Assembly (NCBI GenBank): GCA_002104895.1
Contig: MCFG01000612.1
Coordinates: 1-23,627, forward strand
Source of the DNA: Anaeromyces robustus
Taxonomy: Eukaryota; Neocallimastigomycota; Neocallimastigomycetes; Neocallimastigales; Neocallimastigaceae
DNA: 23,627 bases
Reading direction: 5' to 3'
The notes beneath the pieces were generated by a model, which was given only the letters and a program-made list of their open reading frames with translations, did no database searches and was not told the DNA's origin. The first letter of the stretch is position 1; every line of letters begins with the position of its first letter. This document shows positions 15,068 through 23,627 of the stretch, in pieces. The translations under genes were made by a program, and so were the position numbers.

Positions 15068-16660
15068 TTTATAATCAGAACTGATGCTTCTTATGATGGT
15101 GTTGGTGGAGTACTTCTCCAAAAGAATGATGATAATGATATTGAACATCCAGTTCATTTCATTAGCAGAACCTTGACTAAATCAGAAAAGAATTATGATA
15201 TTACTGATTTAGAAGGAACCGCTTTAATTTATTGTCTTAAGAAATTAAAATCTTACATTATGGGTAATCCTATTCCAACCATAGTGTATACCGATCATCG
15301 ACCCTTAATTGGACTTCTGAAGAACAAGGAACCACAAACTGCTAGACATACAAGATGGTGTTTAACAGTAAGTACCTTACAAATAGACCTTAGATACGAA
15401 ACGGGTAAAAAGAATGTTGTAGCCGATGCCTTGTCAAGAATGAAAAGTAATGAAGACAAAGTAGTTTTAGCGACGAAAGTTATTAAAGAAAATGACGAAA
15501 ATCTGTTATCTAAAGTATTAAAAGAATTCATTGAAGAAAAGTTTACCACAATTGATGGTATAGATTACTTTATTGATGGCAAAAATTATCGAAAATTAGT
15601 CACTGACACAAAAGAAAAAGTTGAATTAATTTTCGAAGCTCATAGTATCGGTCACGAAGGATACTATAAAACTTACCAGAGATTAAAGAAAAGTTATTAC
15701 TGGAATGATATGGTTAACGACATTAAAAGAATCATTAGCAAATGTGAAAAATGTCAATTAAACAGACCTCAACCATATCCATCACCAACCGAAGATATTC
15801 CAACTGAAGTTGAAGGACCTTTTACTCACTTAGCTTTGGATATAATAGGACCTCTGGAAAAGACCAACAACAACAACCAATATATTATAGTTGTTGTAGA
15901 TTATTTTACCAAGTGGGTAGAAGCGGAACCCACTGAAAACATCACCTCTAAAGACGTTATTAAATTCTTAATTAATGTTTTTGCCAGACATGGAGTACCT
16001 CAAGTTATCACTACTGATAATGGTACTCAATTTACCTCCGATATGACAAAAATATTTCTTGACTTATATGATGTTTACGTCAAGTTTGTTTCTACTTACC
16101 ATCCGGAAAGTAATGGATTGGTAGAAAACCGAAATAAAGAAATCGGTAAATTATTAAGATTACTTGGACAAAAATACAAAGACTGGGATGAAATATTACC
16201 ATCCGCTCTTTGGGCTCTAAGAACAACGAAAAATTCAGTTACTAACCACTCTAGTTTTGAATTAGTTTATGGAAGAGAAGATCAACAACCATTTGATATA
16301 GCTGCCAGACCAACCAAAGGAGTAAAGAAATCCTCGGATGAAATCTTACTTGAAAAATTTGTATCTCACTACCAATGGGTCACGGAAGCTGCCGCTAATA
16401 TTAAAAATGCATCTAAGTATTGGGCTTCCCGAAGAGAAGAAAAGAATAGTATGAACCAAGGAAAAAGAATTAAACCTGGTGACTTAGTGTTAGTAAGAAA
16501 TTTCAGCCGAACAAAGTTAGAACCATATTTTGTTGGACCCTTAAGAGTAATCAAGAAACAATATAATACTGTTACGTTAGCTGACCCTGCTTCTGGTATA
16601 CTGATGAACAGAAATGTTCACTTGAAGAATATAGTCAAGTTTAACTCAGCTTCAGTGTAG
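15068..16660 (+). pseudogene. Ty3/gypsy pol remnant, RNase H and integrase (element 4, continued)
   Basis: Continues the pol of 12013-13214 after the TRIM-like insertion. RNase H begins at FIIRTDASYDG, with TDHRPL and ADALSRM further on. Integrase follows: zinc-binding H-H-C-C (HSIGHEG ... CEKCQLNR), catalytic Asp in LALDIIGPL, Asp in TTDNGTQF (about 16014) and Glu in GLVENRN (about 16124). A C-terminal GDLVLVRN and EPYFVGPLRVI region resembles the GPY/F module. No chromodomain follows; the stop is TAG at 16658. This half is free of stops, so decay of the element is mostly upstream. A purine run AGTGGGGGCA (about 16671-16680) after the stop is the likely polypurine tract. Confidence 0.92.
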
Positions 16661-16683
16661 CTTGAGTCTTAGTGGGGGCATCT

Positions 16684-18045
16684 TGATAAAGAATGAACAA
16701 TTAATCTTAATTTCATTAAGATTACTAAATTCTTTGTGGCTTGTAGAACTTTCCTACATTCTATATTAAATTGAAATTTCCAAAATATATTACAATATAA
16801 AATTTATTAATATTAAATTATATTATTAATATAAAAATTCAATATATTATTACTAAAAATCAATATAAAAATTATTAATATCAATTAAATATATATTATT
16901 ATTAATACAAAATATTCTATTATTAATATCAAAACAAAAATTATTAATATCAATAAATAAAAATTATAAAAATTATAAATTATTATTAATCAGCCACTTT
17001 TTATTAATATCACTTATAAAAATTATTAATATGAATTTTATTATCAATATCAAAATATATTTATTAAAGTCAATTATAATAAATAATTAAATCAATTATA
17101 TTATTATTAATCAATATATTATAAATATTAATTATAAAATAAAATAATTTTCATTCAATTCAATACTAAAAATTAGCCAAAAATTACTAATTACAATTAC
17201 TTTTAAACATAACCAACTTCCTTGCCATACAATAATTAGTAATAGTCCCTACCAAATTACACCCCAAATTAACTAAAATTATGCACTAAAATATATTTTA
17301 ATTACAATTATTTTATACTATATTATATTAATGAAAATTATTTTTAATTCAATTGATTATAAAAATTTATATTAACAATATAAAACTACTTTTACAGAAT
17401 TTTATTAATAATACTTAACTAAACCACCACAAAAATATGTTATAAATTTTCAGTTACTTATATTAATTTTATAATAATAATAAATAATAAATAATTAAAT
17501 AATATATAATTATTATTTATAATAATAAAATAATAATTATATTAACAATTTAAAATCAATTTAAAATAATTTCTTTTACAATTCTATTAGTAATAGTTTA
17601 GTAAATTTTCTGTTAAAATTCTAAAATATTCTCTTAAATATATTAATAATTATAATAATAATAAATAGATAGTAATTAATTATTATATAATAAATATTTT
17701 TAATAATTAACTAATAATTTTATTAACAATTTATATTCAATTTATTTTAGTTTTACTTAGTAATTATATTTTAAATTAGTTAGAAAATGTTAGATAGGCT
17801 TAACAAATTTTAACTTGTAAAAAAAAATATAAATACGTGTAATTTTTAAAATAATTTTTGAATTTTATCATTATCAATTAATCCTTAATCTTTTATTTTT
17901 TATTGATCTTTAATAATTCTTAATATTAAAAACTTAATAAATAAAATAACTTTAAACTAAATAAAAATTTTAATTAACAAATCTTGAAGTGTTTTTAAAT
18001 ATTTTGTTTGTTATAATCCATTTATTAATTTTATGAACCGTAACA
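16684..18045 (+). repeat. LTR-E copy 1, probable 3' LTR of element 4
   Basis: Long AT-rich non-coding repeat directly after a purine tract; a TG at 16684 is the probable start and GAACCGTAACA (18035-18045) the end. From about 16793 on it matches 20553-21831, with shared landmarks such as CAGCCACTTTTTATTAATATCAC near 16991, GTCCCTACCAAATTACACC near 17247 and TTAGATAGGCTTAACA near 17790. A 9-bp perfect hairpin (TAATCTTAA, 16702-16710, with 16716-16724) lies near the start. Divergence of several percent with small gaps makes it older than LTR-A, -B and -D. It lacks a tRNA-like module. Confidence 0.7.
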
Positions 18046-18529
18046 ATTGTGAGATTCGTTACAATTTTACACAAATATTTAAACTGGACTATATTAATAC
18101 TCAATTATTATCAAATTTAATATTAAAATGGACAATTAATTATTAAAAACATTCAATTTTATTACAAAATATTCGCTTTTATTGATATCAGTTTTATTAT
18201 TCAAAAAATAAAAATTTTTTTTTAATTATTTTTCAAAAAAAAAATTTTTTATTAATTAAAAAATTTCAAAAAAAAAAAAAAAATTTAAAAATTTTTTTCA
18301 ATATAAATTTTCATATATTGCAATATATTCAAAATATATTATTCAATTAAAAATTTTTAAAAATTTAAATATCAACTATTTTATATTATATATTTATTAT
18401 TCAACTTATAATATATTCAATTATATTATTTTCAACTATAAATTATTTAAAATTATTAATTTCAAACTCTAATTCATATTATTTGGTTATTGACAATCGC
18501 CTGGAATTCGATTTTCTTTGGGGGAGCGA
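18046..18529. other. AT-rich stretch with an LTR-B end fragment and an unassigned polypurine tract
   Basis: ATTGTGAGATTCGTTACA (18046-18063) equals the last 18 bp of LTR-B as written on the plus strand, right at the end of LTR-E. The middle is featureless A/T. At its right end, AATCG (18495-18499), loop CCTGGAATT and CGATT (18509-18513) form the family hairpin, followed by CTTTGGGGGAGCGA before a TG at 18530. Confidence 0.6.
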
Positions 18530-19144
18530 TGTCCCGAAAATTAGTGGATTTAAAATTGAAATTAACTAATAGATCAATTGTAATTAAATTTCGTTATTGA
18601 CTAAATCACTTAAAATTCGATTTTCAACAAAATAAATGAATATTAAAAAGTATTTAAATCGATATTGTAAAGGGTTTGGACAAATTAAATAAATATGAAT
18701 GTGACCCATTTCACCAAATTAAAATACAAAAATTTACATTTCTTAATAAATACGCCATATTAAAAATGTAATTATTTTATTTTAATCAAGAAGCCACATT
18801 CAACTTTTTATTTTTATTTTTAATAATTAATTTTTTTTGAATGTAACCAGATATAATTTTTACATGGTTTATACTACCATAAATTATTTTAATGAATAAA
18901 TAAATAATAAATAAATGTTAAAATAAATATAATTATAAAGAATTTTTTCATATATAGATATCTATATCAATAATAAATAATAGAAATAAATAATAAATAA
19001 TAAATAATAATAAAATAATAAATTATAAATAATAAATATGCCACTTGGTGAAATGGGATTTGGTGATTCATAGCTATTAAATTAAATTATTTAAATAAAT
19101 AAATAAAAATTAAATTTGATAATATAAATATTTGCAGTGTTACA
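18530..19144 (+). repeat. Putative LTR-F
   Basis: Starts TGTCCCGAAAATTAG immediately after a hairpin and polypurine tract of the shared type, and probably ends GTGTTACA (19144) by analogy with the TTACA ends of LTR-A to -D. There is no second copy in the window, so the end is inferred. CCCATTTCACCAA (18705-18717) and its exact reverse complement (19045-19057) form a 13-bp inverted repeat 327 bp apart, with a further ACATTCAA/TTGAATGT pair (about 18797 and 18838) inside. No tRNA-like module is seen. Confidence 0.5.
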
Positions 19145-19196
19145 AAAATACTATCAATAATTATAATTATAATATTATTATAATGATAATAAAAAT

Positions 19197-19200
19197 AATA

Positions 19201-19260
<60 letters not shown>

Positions 19261-19262
19261 TA
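19197..19262. repeat. (AAT)n microsatellite
   Basis: About twenty uninterrupted AAT units in an A/T-only neighbourhood. Confidence 0.9.
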
Positions 19263-19475
19263 ATATATAAATAATAATAAAAAAATTATAATAAAGATAA
19301 TAATAAAATAAAAATTTTAATATTTGAATATTAAATATAAAAGAATTAAAATTATATTAAGCTTGAATAATTAAATCAATATTAATTGAAAATAAATAAA
19401 TATAATTAATTATATTTATTGAAATTGATAATATTAAAACATTTAATCATATATATTTAAAAACTTTTATTGAAA

Positions 19476-20435
19476 ATGGAAGAAAATATAGGAGATAAGC
19501 GAAACTAATAGAGGGAATGAACAAATTATTATAAACAGAAAATATAAATTTGATTTTTCATCTAAAAGAAAAGACCATTCAAAAATATATAGATGTACTG
19601 AATATAGAACAATGAATAGGTGCAAATCATTCATTATTTTAAATGATAAATATGAAATATTAAAGTATGATAGCTCACATAATCATCTTGAAAAAAATAT
19701 GAAGCAACTACATCATTAATAAAACATAAAATTAAATATGAAATTAGAAGAAGTTCAGTTCCTTTTGATATAGAACCAAAACGTTTATATGATGAAATTT
19801 CTCCTGAAATGGGATCTCAATGTTGTCAATATAAAACAATTAAATCTTCAATAGCAAGAAATATAAGTAAAAATTTACCTCCTGATTTAAAATCATTTGA
19901 TGAAATTCCCGATGTATCAGAATATTATAAAACAAAAGAGGGTAAAGAATTTAAAATATTCAAAAATGATAATCTTATAATTTTTCAATCTCCATTCCAA
20001 GCAGAATTGTTTTCAAAATATGAAGACATATTTGCAGATGGGACTTTTTACACTGCACCTGCAATAGCTCAACAAGCATTCATAACAAGAACGTATATTG
20101 AAAAATTAAATAGTTTTTATACTACTTCTTTTTCTATTATAAAAAATAAAGAACAAATAAATTATGAAATATTATTAGAGGAACTAAAAAAAAATGCTAT
20201 TAAATATAACAGTAATAATGAAATTACTCCAAAGTATTTTCATTGTGATTTTGAGAAGGCGATATCAAATGCCGCCGAAAAAGTATTTCCAAATATAAAT
20301 ATCAAATATTGTATTTGGCACTACAAAAGAGCATTAAAAAATAAATTTAATAAATTATGCTCTAAAGAAGTAATAAGTAACAATGATTTAAATAATGATT
20401 ATAAACATATTTCAAATTTTCCTTTTAATTTTTGA
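19476..20435 (+). pseudogene. Mutator-like (MULE) transposase with FLYWCH-type zinc finger, broken
   Basis: A short start (ATG at 19476, MEENIGDK) is followed in another frame (19492 on) by a FLYWCH-like finger with the Cys-Cys-His-X-His pattern: YRCTEYRTMNRC ... SSHNH. A run of seven A (19691-19697) shifts the frame again; from 19692 the frame reads EATTSLIKHKIKYEIRRSS and runs to 20435. That part has the MULE transposase core: IFADGTFYTAP (first Asp, about residue 77 counting from the ATG at 19809), HCDFEKA (second Asp, about 147) and the CIWHYKRAL motif. The C-terminal half with the third acidic residue is missing; LTR-E copy 2 sequence starts about 120 bp later. Such proteins cut and paste DNA transposons. 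Terminal inverted repeats could not be identified in the A/T-rich flanks. Confidence 0.85.
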
Positions 20436-20552
20436 AAATAATAATAATATATATATAAAACTGTGATGGATAATATATTTAAATATTTTATTATTTACTT
20501 ATATTCTTATAATATAAAAGAATGAATTTTATTTAAAATATTTATAAACAAA
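20436..20552. other. AT-rich junction between MULE remnant and LTR-E copy 2
   Basis: No coding or repeated sequence is recognised. Neither the rest of the transposase nor the first 110 bp of LTR-E is present, so one or both were lost here. Confidence 0.4.
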
Positions 20553-21831
20553 TATAAATTTATTAATATTAAATTATATTATTAAAATAAATATTCAATA
20601 TATTATTATTAAAAATCAATATAAAAATTATTAATATCAATTTAAATATATATATTATTATTAATACCAAATATTTTATTATTAATATCAAAACAAAAAT
20701 TATTAATATCAATATAAAAATTATTAAAAATTTATAAAATTATTATTAATCAGCCACTTTTTATTAATATCACTTATAAAATTATTAATATAAATTTTAT
20801 TATCAATATCAAAATATTTATTAAAGTCAATTATAATAAATTATTAAATCAATTTTATTATTATTAAATCAATATATTATGAATATTAATTATAAAATAA
20901 AACAATTCTTATTTCAATTTACTACTAAAAATCAGCCAAAAATTACTAATTACAATTACTTTTTAAGTATAACCAAATTCCTTGCCATGTAATAATTAGT
21001 AATAGTCCCTACCAAATTACACCACAAATTCAATAATTATTAGTAATGCTACAATAAATTTATGCACTAAAATATATTATAATTACAATTATTTTATACT
21101 ATTATATATTAATGAAAATTATTTTTAATTCAATTGATTATAAAAATTTATATTAACAATACAAAACTAATTTTACAGAAATTTATAAATAATACTTAAC
21201 TAAACAACCACAAAAATATTTTATAAATTTTCAGTTATAGTATTTTTATAATAATAATAAATAATTAAATAATATATAATTATTATTTATAATAATAAAA
21301 TAATAACCCTATAATAAAATAATAATTATATTAACAATTTAAATTCAATTTAAAACATTTTTTTTATAATTCTATTAGTAATAGTTTAGTAAATTTTCTG
21401 TTATAATTCTAAAATATTCTTTCAAATATATTAATACTTATAATAATAATAAATAGATAGTAATTAGTTATTATATAATAAATATTTATAATAATTAACT
21501 TATAATTTTATTAACAATTTAAATTCAATTTATTTTCAATTTTACTTAGTAATTATATTTAAAATTAGTTAGAAAATGTTAGATAGGCTTAACATATTTT
21601 AATTTTGTAAAAAAATATAAAAACATGTAGTTTTTAAAATAATTTTTGAATTATCTTCATTAATCTCTATTAATTTTTCTTTATCATTATTTTACTTTTA
21701 ATAATTATTTTTTTTAAATCTTTTATAAATAAAATAAAAACTTAAACCTAATAAAAATTTTGTGTTTAATAATCTTGAGTGTAAATTACATTTTGTTATA
21801 ATCCATAATATATTTGTTATGAACTGTAACA
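20553..21831 (+). repeat. LTR-E copy 2, 5' truncated
   Basis: About 1.28 kb matching 16793-18045 with substitutions and small gaps, ending GAACTGTAACA (21821-21831). It keeps the repeated ATTAATATCA words and the TTAGATAGGCTTAACA landmark (about 21580). Flanking sequence differs from copy 1 on both sides; no target duplication is seen. Confidence 0.75.
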
Positions 21832-22379
21832 GTTTGATAAATAATTAAATTAATAAATAATAATTAATTATAATGATTAATTTTTATGTTAAGGATTTGA
21901 ATTGATTATAGATATAGGCCACATTATATCTATTAAATAATTATTATTCATCATGATAATGCGCCCCAAATCCTTAAACAAGTCAGTTATTATTAATTTT
22001 ATTAATAATACAGTTGAATATAAATTATACTTTTATTTTATTAACAAATTATATTATTATCTAATATTATTTTTTATATATATTATTAATTTACTTATAT
22101 TATTGTATTGTTCAATGAAAATGTATAAAAGATTGATGAAATATGTATTCTTATATTTTTTGTAAGATTATTAAACTAATAATAATCTAATAAACTACAA
22201 TAATAAATAATTAAATAAAATTAAATAAAGAAATAATATTTATAATAAAATTTATAATAAAGATAATTAAAATTTGTACACCCTACGTATTAGATTATTG
22301 TGTATTCCGACCAAGTTATCCTCTAAACCAAATTTAAACTTTACAATAATCTTACCTGGTGTTTTGTAACTTCCTTGGA
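21832..22379. other. AT-rich region with nested inverted repeats; possible degenerate LTR before the gag remnant
   Basis: TTAAGGATTTG (21889-21899) pairs with CAAATCCTTAA (21967-21977), and inside it TAGATATA pairs with TATATCTA (about 21910-21935). The unusual GC-richer GGCCAC and GCGCCCC lie between. A TG at 21888 and a TTTACA ending at 22345, 34 bp before the gag start, would suit a 5' LTR, but there is no second copy to prove it. A 70-codon A/T-driven frame (21953-22165) is not convincing. Confidence 0.35.
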
Positions 22380-22787
22380 ATGCCAAAGTTCTCTTTAAGA
22401 AAAAACACTGGGTATTCTGCGAAATCGGACGAAGAAATGGAGATGAATCAAGAAGATTCAGTACAACAATTAAGAATGGAAGCCTCGCAAGCCTGTAATT
22501 CTCTAGCTGAAGGACTAGAACAATTAAGTAATGAGACTTCCCAAGCCTGTTCCAATATTGTATCTGGTGTAAATCAAGGCTTCGTCTCAAAGGATGATTT
22601 ACATTGTTACCATCAAGAGGTAATGAAGCAATTTCAATCCTACGAGCGTGCTAACAACGAGATATTGAACTCCTTAGAATCCTTGAAGAAAGCTACTTTC
22701 TACTTTAAGCATGAGCTTAAACAAAAAGAGAAACTTTATCCTACTGCCATTCCATGGCTTCTACTAGTGAACAACCAATTCCGGTAG
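22380..22787 (+). pseudogene. Coiled-coil N-terminal part of a retrotransposon Gag, frameshifted
   Basis: From the ATG at 22380 (an upstream in-frame GTG at 22359 is less likely) the frame gives about 135 residues: a charged start (MPKFSLRKN ... DEEMEMNQED), two related segments around QACNSLAEGLEQLSN and QACSNIVSGVNQ, and a helix-rich stretch to HELKQKEKLYP, suggestive of a coiled coil. The final residues (PTAIPWLLLVNNQFR) look out of frame. The next gag segment opens in another frame at 22754, overlapping, so a small indel near 22740-22755 probably split one gene. GC content is clearly above the surroundings, as expected of former coding sequence. I do not recognise the coiled-coil segment itself. 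Confidence 0.55.
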
Positions 22788-23178
22788 CTACCACTTCTTC
22801 CCCTTAAGCTACTTTCGATGACAACGCTACCAGGTTTGACGTGGATCATGATGTTATTATGAGAACAGCTTTCCCTTACACTGTTGCTCAAGTACCTGAA
22901 CCTGGACTCTTCTGCGGCGATATCTCCGAAATTGAACTATTCTGTCAACTTTGCGGAGATACATTTAAAACTTATCCTTGTAAGTTATGGCCCGAAGAAG
23001 CGAAAATCAACTTCGTTCAGTCTAGGTTGCGTGGAGCTGCTAGAAGTTGGTATCAAACGAAATATCCCGTTGGTACTGTTCCATCCTCTTTATGGATCCT
23101 TTTAGAAGAATTAAAAAGAGCCTTTCCTGATGTCGTCAACAGGAAATTGAAGAAGATTAATCTAGCCAATATAAAACA
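22754..23178 (+). pseudogene. Retrotransposon Gag (capsid-like) fragment, interrupted by LTR-B
   Basis: From ATG 22754 (MASTSEQPIPV) there is a stop at 22805, then the frame continues through VDHDVIMRTAFPYTV, a PEPGLFCGD motif and WPEEAKINFVQSRLRGAARSWYQ to LEELKRAFPDVV. The F-G-D start, the basic L-R-G-A-A-R-S-W motif and the final F-P-D stretch are typical of the Ty3/gypsy retrotransposon Gag domain. It is not closely similar to the Gag of element 3. At about 23160-23180 it passes into minus-strand LTR-B sequence, so zinc knuckle and Pol are missing. The GTG at 22841 is not a real start. Confidence 0.8.
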
Positions 23179-23574
23179 TACTTATAAACTAATTAATAAA
23201 AGCACGAATTTCAAAATATTTTATTAATGAATTTTACACCTATTTATATTTTTTTTTTTGAAAATAATAAAAGTTTCTAAAAAGTTCTCGAAACTTAAAT
23301 TTTTTGATAAAAATAGAATCATATGGAAAAAGGATAAATTATATTAAATTTTTATCCGAAAATTTCTGATTTTATTCTATTAATTTCTATGATAAAATAC
23401 AGAAATAAAATACAGAAATAAAATACAGAAATTAATAATAAATTTTTCTTAAAATAAAAATTTTTATAAAATTGAGAATGAGTGTGAGTCGAACCCAAAG
23501 ATTTCAGCTCAATGGTCATAGTATTTAACCACTAGATCATGGTTACTAATTTACTGATTATGAGTTTCGTTACA
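23179..23574 (-). repeat. LTR-B copy 3, truncated (3' LTR of an element running off the right edge)
   Basis: Related to 3642-4205 from about 3818 on, including ATACAGAAATAAA repeats and a tRNA-like module, but more diverged and lacking roughly 175 bp at the side adjoining the gag remnant. In element orientation it starts TGTAACGAAACTCAT at 23574. The left edge is approximate. Confidence 0.8.
23485..23557 (-). promoter_or_regulatory. tRNA-like module in LTR-B copy 3
   Basis: The A box (GATCTAGTGGTTAAA) and B box (GGGTTCGACTCAC) are kept and only their neighbourhood differs from the other LTR-B copies. The acceptor-stem complement is lost (GAGAATG in place of GTAACAA), while the two boxes and their spacing remain. 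Confidence 0.55.
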
Positions 23575-23627
23575 TGGTCCTCCTCTAGGATTCGGATACC
23601 AGACGAATCTTCAACATCAGGCTAAAA
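23575..23627 (-). promoter_or_regulatory. Hairpin plus polypurine tract of a further minus-strand chromovirus
   Basis: Minus strand: GATTCG/CGAATC (23604-23609 and 23589-23594) with loop TCTGGTATC, then CTAGAGGAGGACCA before the LTR. The stem and tract match element 1 exactly. The body of this element lies beyond the window. Confidence 0.85.

Noticed and set aside
21953-22165. 70-codon hydrophobic frame resembling a membrane protein
   Set aside because: Composition is what A/T-rich DNA yields by chance (Ile, Leu, Tyr, Phe, Lys, Asn); no similarity or context supports it.

Overview
The window (23.6 kb, very AT-rich) is a graveyard and nest of transposable elements in a eukaryotic genome. I see no ordinary host gene. 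The protein types (Ty3/gypsy chromovirus polyproteins ending in a chromodomain, a Mutator-like transposase with a FLYWCH-type zinc finger), the standard genetic code in the readable frames and the extreme AT content fit an early-diverging or AT-rich fungal lineage (Glomeromycotina, Neocallimastigomycota, Zoopagomycota or microsporidia-like). The exact taxon cannot be fixed from the sequence alone.

Layout. 1-1605: 3' end of a plus-strand chromovirus (element 1: integrase, chromodomain, polypurine tract, 3' LTR-A), integrated into codon 48 of the gag gene of a minus-strand relative (element 2: gag start 1697-1840, leader to about 3590). A second LTR-A lies at 2864-3336. 3592-11292: a nearly complete minus-strand chromovirus (element 3) with an uninterrupted 1387-residue Gag-Pol, two 564-bp LTR-B copies, a very long leader (8753-10728) and a solo LTR-C inside that leader with a perfect 5-bp target duplication. 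11293-12012: non-coding, palindrome-rich AT sequence. 12013-16660: a plus-strand Ty3/gypsy pol remnant (element 4) with one frameshift, split inside RNase H by a 1848-bp non-autonomous LTR element (13215-15062; two 593-bp LTR-D copies, TSD AAGAG). 16684-18045 and about 20553-21831: two copies of a long, AT-rich LTR-like repeat (LTR-E). 18495-19144: a polypurine tract plus putative LTR-F. 19476-20435: a broken Mutator-like transposase. 22380 to about 23178: a broken Gag gene preceded by a coiled-coil segment, cut by another minus-strand LTR-B (to 23574) whose element runs off the right edge.

Common theme. Four different LTR families (A, B, C, D) begin with TGTAA and carry, within their first 150 bp, a tRNA-like module with recognisable A-box and B-box sequences. 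In LTR-B this module is 72 nt long with a nearly complete acceptor stem. Elements 1 and 3, the right-edge element, the short non-autonomous element and the LTR-F element share a small hairpin just upstream of the polypurine tract, and its stem changes on both sides at once between elements. Elements 2 and 3 share GC-richer leader blocks that are about 98% identical although the surrounding leader is not alignable. Together these suggest one family of autonomous and non-autonomous retrotransposons sharing cis-acting RNA signals. The tRNA-like LTRs are the strongest candidate for something undescribed; the nearest known analogy is the 5S-RNA-bearing LTRs of plant Cassandra elements.
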